Shown here: positions 35,495-43,640 of the stretch, one piece after another
How positions within the stretch are numbered: position 1 is the stretch's first letter
How the letters are laid out: every line of letters starts with the position of its first letter
Assembly (NCBI GenBank): GCA_951812775.1
Contig: OX638326.1
Span: forward strand, 880,335-944,334
Reading direction: 5' to 3'
From: an uncultured Alphaproteobacteria bacterium
GTDB lineage: Bacteria > Pseudomonadota > Alphaproteobacteria > MPNO01 > UBA2964
DNA: 64,000 bases
The notes under the pieces: model-generated
What the model saw: only the letters and a program-made list of their open reading frames with translations
What the model was told of the DNA's origin: nothing
Databases searched by the model: none
Made by a program: the position numbers and the translations under genes

Positions 35495-36388
35495 TTATAA
35501 AGCTGGTTTAGCGCCCCCTGTATCTGATTTCGCCAGATACAGGGCGGCACCGAATATAATGGCGCCGCCAAGCCAGACCCATATATCAGGAATTTCCTGG
35601 AACACCGCAAATCCCAGCGCCGCACCAAATGGCAGACGCATAAATATAAACGGGAAGACAGCGGTCGCATCTGTCGACGCAAAAGCTCTGCCCAGAAATC
35701 TCTGATTCAATGTCGCCAGCGCAGCAATGATCACCAGCATGATCAACTCGTAAAAATTGGGCCATTGCCAGTCAAACAATGCACCAATGAAGATGATGGG
35801 GGTCATGTAGATTGCATGAAAAAACACGACCTTATCCGGCGGATCTGAACGGGTGGCGTACTTCATCAAGGTACCGCTACCGGATGCTGAAAGGGCGGAA
35901 CAGAGGACCAGAATTGCGCCGAGGCTGATCTCCTGAAAACCCGGACGAATAATGATCAGAGCGCCTGCGAAACCGGCCGCCAGGGCAAAAACCCGATTTA
36001 CCTTGAAGCCTTCACCTAAAAACAACATGGCGAGCATCATGCCGAACAACGGTGTCGTGAAAGTCAGTGCCTGCGCATCAGCTATTTCCATCAACGCGAC
36101 GCCCGGAAAAAAGAACATGACAAAGCCCGCCCCCGTCATACCGCGGGCCATAAAAGCTTTGTGGTTTTTGGATTTCCAGATGCTCGGGCCGGTTCGAATG
36201 GCATACGGCACCATGAGCAGAAAGGAGAAGAAGGCCCGGAAAAATCCAATTTCAAGGGGCGGAATATCAGTGGACAACAGCCTGATTGTCAGCGCCATTG
36301 TTGCAAAGGATGCGCAGGCTAAACACATCCATAGCGCTCCACGAGCCGTGGCTGGCAACGCGGCAAAAGAAGAGGCGATAGGTTTCAC
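35495..36388 (-). CDS. DMT-superfamily (EamA) transporter
   Basis: The 297-residue protein has about ten hydrophobic helices forming two EamA repeats: LWMCLACASFATMALTIRLL through VFALAAGFAGALIIIRPGF, and LGAILVLCSALSASGSGTLM through IIFGAALYLAK. The family exports amino acids, nucleosides or other small metabolites. The start used is GTG 36388, with no clear ribosome-binding site. It is convergent with the TTT permease, six bases apart, and follows an SDR gene on the same strand. The substrate cannot be inferred. Confidence 0.82.
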   Translation of the reverse strand: MKPIASSFAALPATARGALWMCLACASFATMALTIRLLSTDIPPLEIGFFRAFFSFLLMVPYAIRTGPSIWKSKNHKAFMARGMTGAGFVMFFFPGVALMEIADAQALTFTTPLFGMMLAMLFLGEGFKVNRVFALAAGFAGALIIIRPGFQEISLGAILVLCSALSASGSGTLMKYATRSDPPDKVVFFHAIYMTPIIFIGALFDWQWPNFYELIMLVIIAALATLNQRFLGRAFASTDATAVFPFIFMRLPFGAALGFAVFQEIPDIWVWLGGAIIFGAALYLAKSDTGGAKPAL

Positions 36389-36447
36389 CGGACTAACCGG
36401 CAGGAAACATATCGCCTCATAAATTTTAGGGCGATGTGGATCGCCTT

Positions 36448-37194
36448 TTATCCATTCATTTCAGCGCTGTAACCGCCATCGACGAACAGGTTTTCACCAT
36501 AGATGAAGGAAGCTTCGTCGCTGGCCATGAAGTTAACCGCGGCGGCAAGCTCTTGCGGCAGTCCCGGACGATGCAACATATTCTGGACAAAACGATCAGG
36601 ATCGAATTCCTGCTTACCGACCGGAGACCCAATACGGTTTGGCACAACAGAATTCACGCGAATACCATATTCGGCATATTGCGACGCGATCGCCCGCATC
36701 AGATTGGCAACGCCGCCTTTGGCAGCACAATACGCAACAGCGCTGTTACGTCCCTTAAAGCCCGAGGTGGAGCCGATATTTACCATGGCACCGCCATCGC
36801 CCTGCTCGATCATCTGTTCACCGACATATTTGCAGGTCAGGAACTGGCTGGTCAGCGTAACGTCGATGGTTTTCTGGAAATCAGCCAGCGTGCATTCGCG
36901 GATCGTCAGGTTATCTGAGATCGCAACATTGTTGACCAGGATATCAATGCGGCCAAAGGCTTTCACCGTTTCCGCGACCATATTTTTAACCGAGTCTTCA
37001 TCCGCAACATTGGCCTGAATGAATACAGCACAGCCTTCTTTCTCAGCGTTCAGTTTATCGGCGGCTTCCTTCCCGCGATCATCCAGATCAACGACGGCGA
37101 CTTTTGCGCCTTCCTGTACAAAAAGCTTGGCGGTTTCTTCGCCGATATTGCGGCCCGCACCGGTGACGATTACGACTTTATTTTCATGTCTCAT
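36448..37194 (-). CDS. short-chain dehydrogenase/reductase (SDR)
   Basis: A 248-residue classical SDR: KVVIVTGAGRNIGEETAKLF, Asp after strand 2 (VAVVDLDDRG), LVNNVAI, catalytic Ser in NIGSTSGFKG, and YCAAKGGVANL with Tyr and Lys near 151-155; it closes YGENLFVDGGYSAEMNG. ATG 37194 is chosen because GGGAG precedes it; an in-frame ATG at 37209 lies before that site. It is divergent from the UbiD-type decarboxylase across about 240 bases that contain an inverted repeat. Confidence 0.86.
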   Translation of the reverse strand: MRHENKVVIVTGAGRNIGEETAKLFVQEGAKVAVVDLDDRGKEAADKLNAEKEGCAVFIQANVADEDSVKNMVAETVKAFGRIDILVNNVAISDNLTIRECTLADFQKTIDVTLTSQFLTCKYVGEQMIEQGDGGAMVNIGSTSGFKGRNSAVAYCAAKGGVANLMRAIASQYAEYGIRVNSVVPNRIGSPVGKQEFDPDRFVQNMLHRPGLPQELAAAVNFMASDEASFIYGENLFVDGGYSAEMNG

Positions 37195-37273
37195 AGTGCT
37201 CCCTTTCATTAGTAGCTTTGGTTTTCCTTGATGGCGCGGATTGAATAGATCACCCCGCCCGGAGTCAATGGAC

Positions 37274-37300
37274 CGGCTGACTAAATTCGCCTGTCAGCCG
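37274..37300. promoter_or_regulatory. 8-bp inverted repeat in a divergent intergenic region
   Basis: CGGCTGAC at 37274-37281 is a perfect inverted copy of GTCAGCCG at 37293-37300, with 11 bases between. It lies between the divergent SDR and UbiD genes, a plausible operator position, but no regulator gene is near; it may equally be a small hairpin in a leader. Confidence 0.35.
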
Positions 37301-37435
37301 TCGTAACGCGTTGCCACTGGCGCGACCTGAAATCGTGGTGTAAAAACATTCGGGAAACAGCAACAAAATAAGGGCTTCTGCACGCTGAAATCATCAGCCG
37401 TGTAAGACTCCTTTTGGCGGTAAATGGAGAAAAAG

Positions 37436-38914
37436 ATGGACGACTCAAGGAGTTCAGCAATAGCCAACGATCAAGCCAGCTATCGCGGTCTGCGCGACTG
37501 GATCGAAAAAGTCGATGACTTCGGTGAATTGCTATGCGTCGATAACGCAAGTTGGGACGCTGAAATGGGCAGCATCACCCAGATGATGACAGAAAAGAGC
37601 AGGGGCAATGCCCCTGCGCTCCTGTTCGACAATATTCCTGACTATGAACAGGGCTTTCGGACACTTTACGGGTCTCTTTCCTCTGTTCGCCGCGTCGCAC
37701 TGACCCTTGGTCTACCGCTCGAATTCGACCGTAAAGTCGATATTGTCCAACGATATTACGACCGCATGCAGAACATGCAGCTGATCCCGCCGAAGATGGT
37801 GGAGTCCGGCCCGGTGATGGAAAACGTCCTTACCGGCGATGACATTGATGTTCTGAAATTCCCTGTCCCGCGCCATCACGAGCAGGATCAGGCACGCTAT
37901 ATCGGCACCGCCAACTGCGTTATTTCGAAAGACCCCGATAACGGCTCCTTCAATGTCGGTACCTATCGCAACCAAGTCTATGATGCGAAGACCATCGGTT
38001 GCCAGATCACCGAGGGCAAGCACGGTCGTATCCATCGCGATAAGTATTTTGAACGCGATGAAGAGTGTAAATTTGTCATCCTGGTCGGTGAAGACCCGCT
38101 TCTTTATATGCTGTCTGCCAGTCCGCTGCCCGAAGGCGTTTGCGAGTTTGATTTTGCGGGTGGACTGCGCGGTGATGCCATTGAATGCATCGAAGGCCCC
38201 TATACCGGCTTCCCCATTCCAGCCGATGCCGAGATCGCCATTGAAGGCGTGGCCCGTCCGGGCAAGGTAAAGCAGGAAGGTCCGTTCGGCGAATGGATGG
38301 GGTATTACTCAGATGATTCTGTGCCCCGCGCCTATGTCGAGATCAAAACCATCTTGCACCGCAATGATCCAATCATCTGTTGCGCCCCGCAACATAAACC
38401 GGTCGACGAGACCGGACTTCTAAAAGGCATTGCCGGTTCGGCAGAAATCTGGCGGTCGCTGGAAGCCTGCGGGCTCCCTGACATCAAAGGGGTCTGGAAC
38501 CACGAAGGAGGCCCGGCAACCCGCTTTACCGCTATCCAGATCAGACAGCGTTATCCCGGTCATGCACGAAACGTGCTTCACGTTGCGTCAAACTGCCAGG
38601 GCGGTGCCTATGCCGGTAAATGGACCGTGGTCGTCGATGAAGATATCGACGCTGGCGATCTCGATCAGGTCCTCTGGGCGATGAGTACGCGATTCGACCC
38701 GATAACTGACATTGATACTATTCAGAAAGCCTGGGCATCAGGCCGCGATCCGCTTGTGCAGCCAGGCAACTTCAATAGTCGTATCCTTATCGATGCCTGC
38801 ATCCCCTATGATCAATATCTCAAGGGGACGTTCCCGCAGGTCGTGGATGTCAGCGACGAATTGCGCAAAAAAATGAGAGAAGAATTCAGCCACCTGCCTT
38901 TCCCGCAGGATTAG
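37436..38914 (+). CDS. UbiD-family decarboxylase
   Basis: A 492-residue protein of the prenylated-FMN decarboxylase family, which removes or adds CO2 on aromatic or unsaturated acids. It has NVGTYRNQVYD near 173-183 (metal and prFMN phosphate contacts), a following His-containing HGRIHRDKYF, and QEGPFGEWMGYY near 280-291 with the two catalytic glutamates of UbiD/Fdc. It ends VSDELRKKMREEF. ATG 37436 is favoured by GGAGAAAAAG ahead; an ATG four codons earlier is in frame. The flavin prenyltransferase (UbiX) is not in the window. It stands at the head of the EutA/NiCoT/cupin/RidA cluster. Confidence 0.88.
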   Translation: MDDSRSSAIANDQASYRGLRDWIEKVDDFGELLCVDNASWDAEMGSITQMMTEKSRGNAPALLFDNIPDYEQGFRTLYGSLSSVRRVALTLGLPLEFDRKVDIVQRYYDRMQNMQLIPPKMVESGPVMENVLTGDDIDVLKFPVPRHHEQDQARYIGTANCVISKDPDNGSFNVGTYRNQVYDAKTIGCQITEGKHGRIHRDKYFERDEECKFVILVGEDPLLYMLSASPLPEGVCEFDFAGGLRGDAIECIEGPYTGFPIPADAEIAIEGVARPGKVKQEGPFGEWMGYYSDDSVPRAYVEIKTILHRNDPIICCAPQHKPVDETGLLKGIAGSAEIWRSLEACGLPDIKGVWNHEGGPATRFTAIQIRQRYPGHARNVLHVASNCQGGAYAGKWTVVVDEDIDAGDLDQVLWAMSTRFDPITDIDTIQKAWASGRDPLVQPGNFNSRILIDACIPYDQYLKGTFPQVVDVSDELRKKMREEFSHLPFPQD

Positions 38915-38938
38915 AGCTGGCTGCCTACAGTAGGCGCG

Positions 38939-38958
38939 CGGCGGGGCAGACCCCGCCG
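38939..38958 (+). promoter_or_regulatory. GC-rich hairpin between UbiD and EutA-like genes
   Basis: CGGCGGGG at 38939-38946 pairs with CCCCGCCG at 38951-38958 across the loop CAGA. No T tract follows. It may partly end the ubiD transcript or protect its 3' end; the downstream genes then need their own or read-through transcription. Confidence 0.5.
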
Positions 38959-38991
38959 TCGCCGTATCAATGAGATTGAGAGCAAAAGGAT

Positions 38992-40533
38992 ATGGACGTG
39001 CACGATTTAGGTTTTGAACATATCAGCATGACGCCAGAGCAGGAGCAGGACCTGGCGGAAACAATCTGGAAACAGGATAATGTCGAGCTGACGACAGTTG
39101 GCGTTGATGTCGGCTCATCGACCTCTCATCTGATGTTCTCCAAGGTTCATCTGCAACGTCTGGCTGAGGGCCTCTCGAGCCGATTTGTCGTCGTGAACCG
39201 CCAGGTCTTGTGGCGTTCCCCCATCCTGCTGACGCCTTATCGTTCCGACTACACAATCGACGCCGATGAGCTGAAAGAATTTTTTGGTAACGCCTATATA
39301 GAGGCGGAGCTGACGCCAGAAGATATCGATACAGGCGCGGTGATCCTCACGGGGGAAGCCCTGAAACGGAACAATGCCCGCGCGATCGCCGATCTGTTTG
39401 CTGAAGAGTCTGGCAAATTTGTATGCGCCTCGGCTGGCCATAATCTCGAAGCGCTTATGGCCGCAAATGGTTCCGGGGCGGTTGCGCTGTCCGGACAGGA
39501 TCACAAGACCATTCTCAACATCGATATTGGTGGCGGCACCATCAAACTCGGCCTGTGCCACGGTGGACGGCTGCTGGCAACTTCTGCCTTCGCCGTCGGT
39601 GGACGCCTCATTGCCTTTGATGATGATGGCAAGATGACCCGTATCGAAGGCCCTGCTGAACAGGTTGCCGAAGATGTCGGCGTCAAGCTGGCGCTTGGCG
39701 AGGTCCTTTCTAAAGAAGATAAGAAGAAGATCGTCAGCCGTATGGTCGATGTCATCGTTTCCTATGCAACACGCGAACCAAATGATGATCTTTGCAAGGC
39801 GCTCCTGCTCACCGAAACATTGCCACAGACGCCGGCAATTGACGGGATCACCTTTTCAGGCGGCGTTTCCGAATTTGTTTATCGGCGCGAGGATGAAGAC
39901 CGGGGCGACCTTGGAAAATCGATTGCGCACGATCTCCGCCATGCCTTGGCCGACAAGCGTATTCCCGAAACGGTCTATGACCCCGGCCACGGCATACGTG
40001 CCACCGTCGTCGGCGCGTCTCAATTCACAGTGCAGGTCAGTGGCAACACGATCTTCCTGTCCGAGAAAGAGAAGCTGCCGGTCCGGAACGTTCCGGTTGC
40101 CAGCCTGGACATTGATTTGTCGGGTGACTTCACCGCGGAAGATGTTTCAACCAAGATAACAGAGGCTTTGAAGCGGCTGGATATGGTTGAAGGTGAAGAC
40201 CGTGTCGCGATTGCCTTCCGCTGGGGCGGTGATCCGCTCCATGCGCGGCTCTTTGCGTTGGCACAAGGCATCTGTAATGGCCTGCCCAAAACGGTCGCAG
40301 ATCCCGAGCTGCCCGTCGTCGTCATGATGGACGGCGATGCGGGTCGGACCATTGGCAACATTCTGGTGAAAGAACTGAATGTCGAAGGCGAAGTTATTTC
40401 AGTTGATAATGTGCAGCTGAGCGATTTTGACTTTGTCGATATCGGTGAATTTATGCCGGATACACAGGTCGTCCCGCTGATCATCAAGTCGCTCTTGTTT
40501 ACCTCACAGGTCAGGAGTAAGAACCAGCGATGA
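38992..40533 (+). CDS. EutA-type reactivating factor (ethanolamine ammonia-lyase reactivase family)
   Basis: The 513-residue protein has an actin-like ATPase fold as in EutA: phosphate-1 TVGVDVGSSTSHLMFS near 35-50, VILTGEALKRNNARAIADLF, CASAGHNLEALMAANGSGA, NIDIGGGTIKLG near 176-187, ITFSGGVSEF, and DIGEFMPDTQVVPLIIKSLL at the end. EutA restores B12-dependent ethanolamine ammonia-lyase by swapping damaged cobalamin, using ATP. The target genes eutB and eutC are absent. Instead it is overlapped by a Ni/Co transporter gene (ATGA at 40530-40533) and preceded by a UbiD-type gene. It is about 45 residues longer than E. coli EutA, mostly at the N-terminus. Confidence 0.82.
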   Translation: MDVHDLGFEHISMTPEQEQDLAETIWKQDNVELTTVGVDVGSSTSHLMFSKVHLQRLAEGLSSRFVVVNRQVLWRSPILLTPYRSDYTIDADELKEFFGNAYIEAELTPEDIDTGAVILTGEALKRNNARAIADLFAEESGKFVCASAGHNLEALMAANGSGAVALSGQDHKTILNIDIGGGTIKLGLCHGGRLLATSAFAVGGRLIAFDDDGKMTRIEGPAEQVAEDVGVKLALGEVLSKEDKKKIVSRMVDVIVSYATREPNDDLCKALLLTETLPQTPAIDGITFSGGVSEFVYRREDEDRGDLGKSIAHDLRHALADKRIPETVYDPGHGIRATVVGASQFTVQVSGNTIFLSEKEKLPVRNVPVASLDIDLSGDFTAEDVSTKITEALKRLDMVEGEDRVAIAFRWGGDPLHARLFALAQGICNGLPKTVADPELPVVVMMDGDAGRTIGNILVKELNVEGEVISVDNVQLSDFDFVDIGEFMPDTQVVPLIIKSLLFTSQVRSKNQR

Positions 40534-41258
40534 CTGTTCTATCCGTTCTCGCTATTGGGTTTCTACTAGGACTGCGCCATGCACTTGATGCTGATCACGT
40601 TGCGGCCGTTGCGGCGCTGGCAACCCAGGCCCGTTCTATTCGCGAAACCGTTAAAACCGGCATCGCCTGGGGCATTGGCCATACGGTAACGTTGTTTGCC
40701 GTCTGCGCGATTATCATCGTTTCGGGCGTTGCCTTTCCCGAACGCCTTGCTGGCACACTGGAATTCCTCGTAGGGCTTATGCTCGTTGGACTTGGCATAG
40801 ATGTCATCCTGAGGATCGTACGCGAACGCATTCATGTGCATGCGCATGCCCATCTCGATCAGGGCAGTCATATCCATTTTCACAGCCATGAAGACGAAAC
40901 CGACCACAATGCCTCTGCACATGACCATGACCATCGCTCGACCCTTCCAAAACGCGCCCTGGCGATTGGCTTAATGCACGGCCTAGCCGGTTCCGCCGCC
41001 CTCCTCCTGTTGGCAGTCAGTCAACAGATTTCAACAGCTGAGGCCCTGATCTATGTCCTGATATTTGGCGTCGGATCGGTGGCTGGCATGGCTATTTTAT
41101 CCGCTGCCATCGCTTGGCCGATCATGGCCAGTGCGCGTCGGGGAACCAACCTTTTCAAGCGCTTTAATCTGGCAATTGGGACAGGCACAGCGCTAATCGG
41201 CGCCTTCGTGATGGTCCACGCCTTCCCGAGTGTGACGGCACTGATCACCAGCCTTTAG
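40530..41258 (+). CDS. NiCoT-like nickel/cobalt transporter
   Basis: A 242-residue membrane protein. Helix 1 holds LGLRHALDADHVAA, the HX4DH signature (His17, Asp22, His23) of nickel/cobalt permeases. A His-rich cytoplasmic or periplasmic loop (residues about 103-140, HVHAHAH and HIHFHSH) probably binds metal, and a second GLMHGLAGSAALLLL lies in a later helix. Four bases overlap the EutA-like gene, showing translational coupling; with EutA, cobalt supply for cobalamin is the attractive reading, though direction of transport is not shown by sequence. The next cupin gene begins ten bases on. Confidence 0.82.
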   Translation: MTVLSVLAIGFLLGLRHALDADHVAAVAALATQARSIRETVKTGIAWGIGHTVTLFAVCAIIIVSGVAFPERLAGTLEFLVGLMLVGLGIDVILRIVRERIHVHAHAHLDQGSHIHFHSHEDETDHNASAHDHDHRSTLPKRALAIGLMHGLAGSAALLLLAVSQQISTAEALIYVLIFGVGSVAGMAILSAAIAWPIMASARRGTNLFKRFNLAIGTGTALIGAFVMVHAFPSVTALITSL

Positions 41259-41268
41259 GGAGTTCGAG

Positions 41269-41643
41269 ATGCCCGAGTTTAGAATTCTCAATCTTGCAGA
41301 TGCCCCGGTCACGCCGATGAAAGGTGATCGTGGCACGCAGCTCCGCCTGATCAATGCTGATATCGGTGCCGAGAAGGTCGACGTACATCTGAACCGTCTG
41401 GATCCGAAAGAACCCGGTGGCCGCTACCACCACCATACCAACGCCGATAACGTCTATATCGTCAAAAAAGGCCAGGGACAGTTGGTCGTCGAAGGCAAGA
41501 CATACACGATCAAGGAAGACGACGTCATCTATATCCCGGCAGGTCAGAAGCACTCTTTGACTAATGTCAGCGACGAGCCTTTTGAAATTTTTGAAGTCTA
41601 CACACCTGCCGGCAAGGACTTCGATTTCGTGATCGACGACTAA
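41269..41643 (+). CDS. small cupin-domain protein
   Basis: A 124-residue single cupin: motif 1 RYHHHTNADNVYIVKKGQGQ near 48-67 with three consecutive His and a usual Glu/Asp position, and motif 2 YIPAGQKHSLTNVSDEPFEI near 90-110 with the last metal His. It lies ten bases behind the Ni/Co transporter and likely belongs to the EutA operon. It may be a small metal-dependent enzyme or sensor. A second cupin gene is convergent and overlaps by four bases. Confidence 0.82.
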   Translation: MPEFRILNLADAPVTPMKGDRGTQLRLINADIGAEKVDVHLNRLDPKEPGGRYHHHTNADNVYIVKKGQGQLVVEGKTYTIKEDDVIYIPAGQKHSLTNVSDEPFEIFEVYTPAGKDFDFVIDD

Positions 41644-42059
41644 TCTGGATCAGGCGGCTGAACGCCATCAGGCCAGTCATCAACTTCGTGAAAATCTTTC
41701 CCCGCTGGAGCATAGACCTCGACGATTTTACAGGCGACATCTGATCTTGCATTGGTTGCCGTATGCACGACACCGGGCGGGATAAAGCCAACCTCGCCCA
41801 CATCCAGCACATGGCGCTGACCACCTTCTATACAGACTTCAAGTTGGCCATCCATCACGATATAGACGTTCTCGGCCTTCTCGTGAAAATGAATCTCGCC
41901 CCGACTGGCGCCCGGTTTAATAACATTCACATGCACATCGACATTGCTTGAGCCCACAGATGGGTCAACACAGCCGAACACGGTACCTCGCCCGTGGGGC
42001 AATTGACGGGTCGGCGCATCGAGAATTTTTACTTTATGAAATTTTGATTTTTCGGTCAT
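41640..42059 (-). CDS. small cupin-domain protein
   Basis: A 139-residue single cupin with motif 1 RGEIHFHEKAENVYIVMDGQ (two His and Glu) and motif 2 IPPGVVHTATNARSD (His). ATG 42059 follows GGGAGGACGTC; a frame extending to 42257 has no such signal and leaves the family region. It overlaps the other cupin tail to tail, and both proteins end with YxPAGKDF-like words (VYTPAGKDFD and VYAPAGKDFH), so they are paralogues placed in opposite orientation. Confidence 0.82.
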   Translation of the reverse strand: MTEKSKFHKVKILDAPTRQLPHGRGTVFGCVDPSVGSSNVDVHVNVIKPGASRGEIHFHEKAENVYIVMDGQLEVCIEGGQRHVLDVGEVGFIPPGVVHTATNARSDVACKIVEVYAPAGKDFHEVDDWPDGVQPPDPD

Positions 42060-42192
42060 GACGTCCTCCCTGTTTCCGATATGGGAGCATATCGCGGAGT
42101 TGGCACAGCCGATAGGTTTGGCGCCGTTGACAGTCATGCATCCTTCGCCCAATTTGACGGCAATAAAAGTCAGATATTCAGGGAGAAGCGTG

Positions 42193-42570
42193 ATGGGATT
42201 TGAAGTTGTCGAAGTTCTTGATTTGCCACCACCGGGGCAATTCACCCATGTCGTCAAAAAGGGAAAGATGGTCTTTATATCCGGTCAGACCGCCAACCCG
42301 GAAGCCGAGGCCGGTAATCTTGAACCCGGCCCACATGCCGAGCGCGTTTTCGGTTATCTGAAAAGCGCCGTCGAAGCCGCCGACGGCGATATGTCCGACA
42401 TCGTTAAAATCAATATTTTCCTGACAGACCTGTCACAATTTCCGGCGATCCTGGAATGGCGCCCCAAATTCTTCAAGGAACCCTACCCTGCCGCCACATG
42501 TCTCGTAGTCGACTCCATGGTCCAGCGTGAGCTGATCATGGAAATCGAAGCGATTGCGATCCTCGACTAA
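42193..42570 (+). CDS. RidA family protein (Rid/YjgF, reactive-intermediate deaminase)
   Basis: A 125-residue trimer-forming RidA protein: QFTHVVKKGKMVFISGQTA, then DIVKINIFLTDLSQFPAILE, then YPAATCLVVDSMVQRELIME. The conserved Arg of RidA near the end (RELIME, RxxxE) is present. Such proteins hydrolyse reactive imines and enamines. ATG 42193 follows GGGAGAAGCGTG. It precedes the ornithine-cyclodeaminase-like gene by 22 bases, which can make imines, so the pairing is chemically sensible. Confidence 0.85.
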   Translation: MGFEVVEVLDLPPPGQFTHVVKKGKMVFISGQTANPEAEAGNLEPGPHAERVFGYLKSAVEAADGDMSDIVKINIFLTDLSQFPAILEWRPKFFKEPYPAATCLVVDSMVQRELIMEIEAIAILD

Positions 42571-42592
42571 GCAGAAAGATAAGGAACCTACT

Positions 42593-43621
42593 ATGGCTGA
42601 AAACGAAGGTGTTCTCTTCATTCCCTATGCAGATACGGTTGATCTGCTCAGCGCCAAGGAAGCGCTGCAAATAGCCGAAGACGTATACCGTATGCAGGGA
42701 GAAGGCTCGGTCATGGCCTCGACACCACCGAGCTTCAAGCTCGATGTCGGCGAGCCCTTTCACAATCACTGGCATGTCAAATGTGCGCTTCTGAAGGAAA
42801 CACCGATCACCGGCGTCCGGCTTTACAACTATTTTGACGACGGTAACCGCAATACGGTCGGCCAGCTCGAGTGCGGCCGCTATATCATCCTTGCCGACCC
42901 CAATACCGGTACCAACAAAGCCATCGTCGAAGAGCACTGGACCTATGCGATCCGCAGTGCGGCGGCGACAACCCTGCCACTCAAATGGTTGGGGCCCAAA
43001 GACCCAAAGGTCGTTGGCATTGTCGGCGTTGGCACCATGGCAACCAATGCGCTGCGCTGTCTCGTGGAACTCTATGACGGAATTGAGGAAATTCGCTGCA
43101 CGTCGCGTAGCCCGCAAACCCGTGACGCTTTTGCGGAGAAATGGTCGGCCAAGCTCGGTATCAACGTCGTGGCCAAAGACTCAATTGAAGAGGTGGTACG
43201 CGATGCCGATATTGGTATCGGTGGTACGACCAGCGATGAAATTATGTGTCGCGAGCCCTGGTTAAAACCCGGCGCAACCTATGTGTCCTTTACCCGCCGC
43301 GAATTCGACCCGGAAGGCTGGCCGTTGATGGATAAAGTAGTTGTCGATAGTTGGGAAATGAACATGTTGATGAAGTATTTCCGGGCATCAGCCGAGGCTG
43401 GAATTTTCACGCATGACATGCTGCATGGTGAAATTCACGAGCTGGTGCGTGGCAAAGTCCCGGGACGCGAAAGCGACACCGAGCGCAATCTGATTCACAC
43501 CACCGGTCTGGTGGCGCACGACATCGCAATGTGTCATTACGTTTATCAGAAAGCCTTGGATAAAGGCGTCGGTGTTCGCCTGCCCTTCACGGGCACTGGC
43601 AACCCCGGTCCAATTGACTAG
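42593..43621 (+). CDS. ornithine cyclodeaminase/mu-crystallin family protein
   Basis: A 342-residue NAD(P)-binding protein. It starts FIPYADTVDLLSAKEALQIA, has a Rossmann motif VVGIVGVGTMATNAL near 141-155 and RCTSRSPQTRDAFAEKW after it, then an IGGTTSDEIM segment. The family covers ornithine cyclodeaminase, alanine dehydrogenase and imine reductases. ATG 42593 follows AAGGAACC; a frame from 42554 is not needed. It is between RidA and a dihydroxyphthalate-decarboxylase-like gene, 19 bases before the latter, and probably co-transcribed with both. Confidence 0.83.
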   Translation: MAENEGVLFIPYADTVDLLSAKEALQIAEDVYRMQGEGSVMASTPPSFKLDVGEPFHNHWHVKCALLKETPITGVRLYNYFDDGNRNTVGQLECGRYIILADPNTGTNKAIVEEHWTYAIRSAAATTLPLKWLGPKDPKVVGIVGVGTMATNALRCLVELYDGIEEIRCTSRSPQTRDAFAEKWSAKLGINVVAKDSIEEVVRDADIGIGGTTSDEIMCREPWLKPGATYVSFTRREFDPEGWPLMDKVVVDSWEMNMLMKYFRASAEAGIFTHDMLHGEIHELVRGKVPGRESDTERNLIHTTGLVAHDIAMCHYVYQKALDKGVGVRLPFTGTGNPGPID

Positions 43622-43640
43622 ATCACGGAGAAGCACCCAA

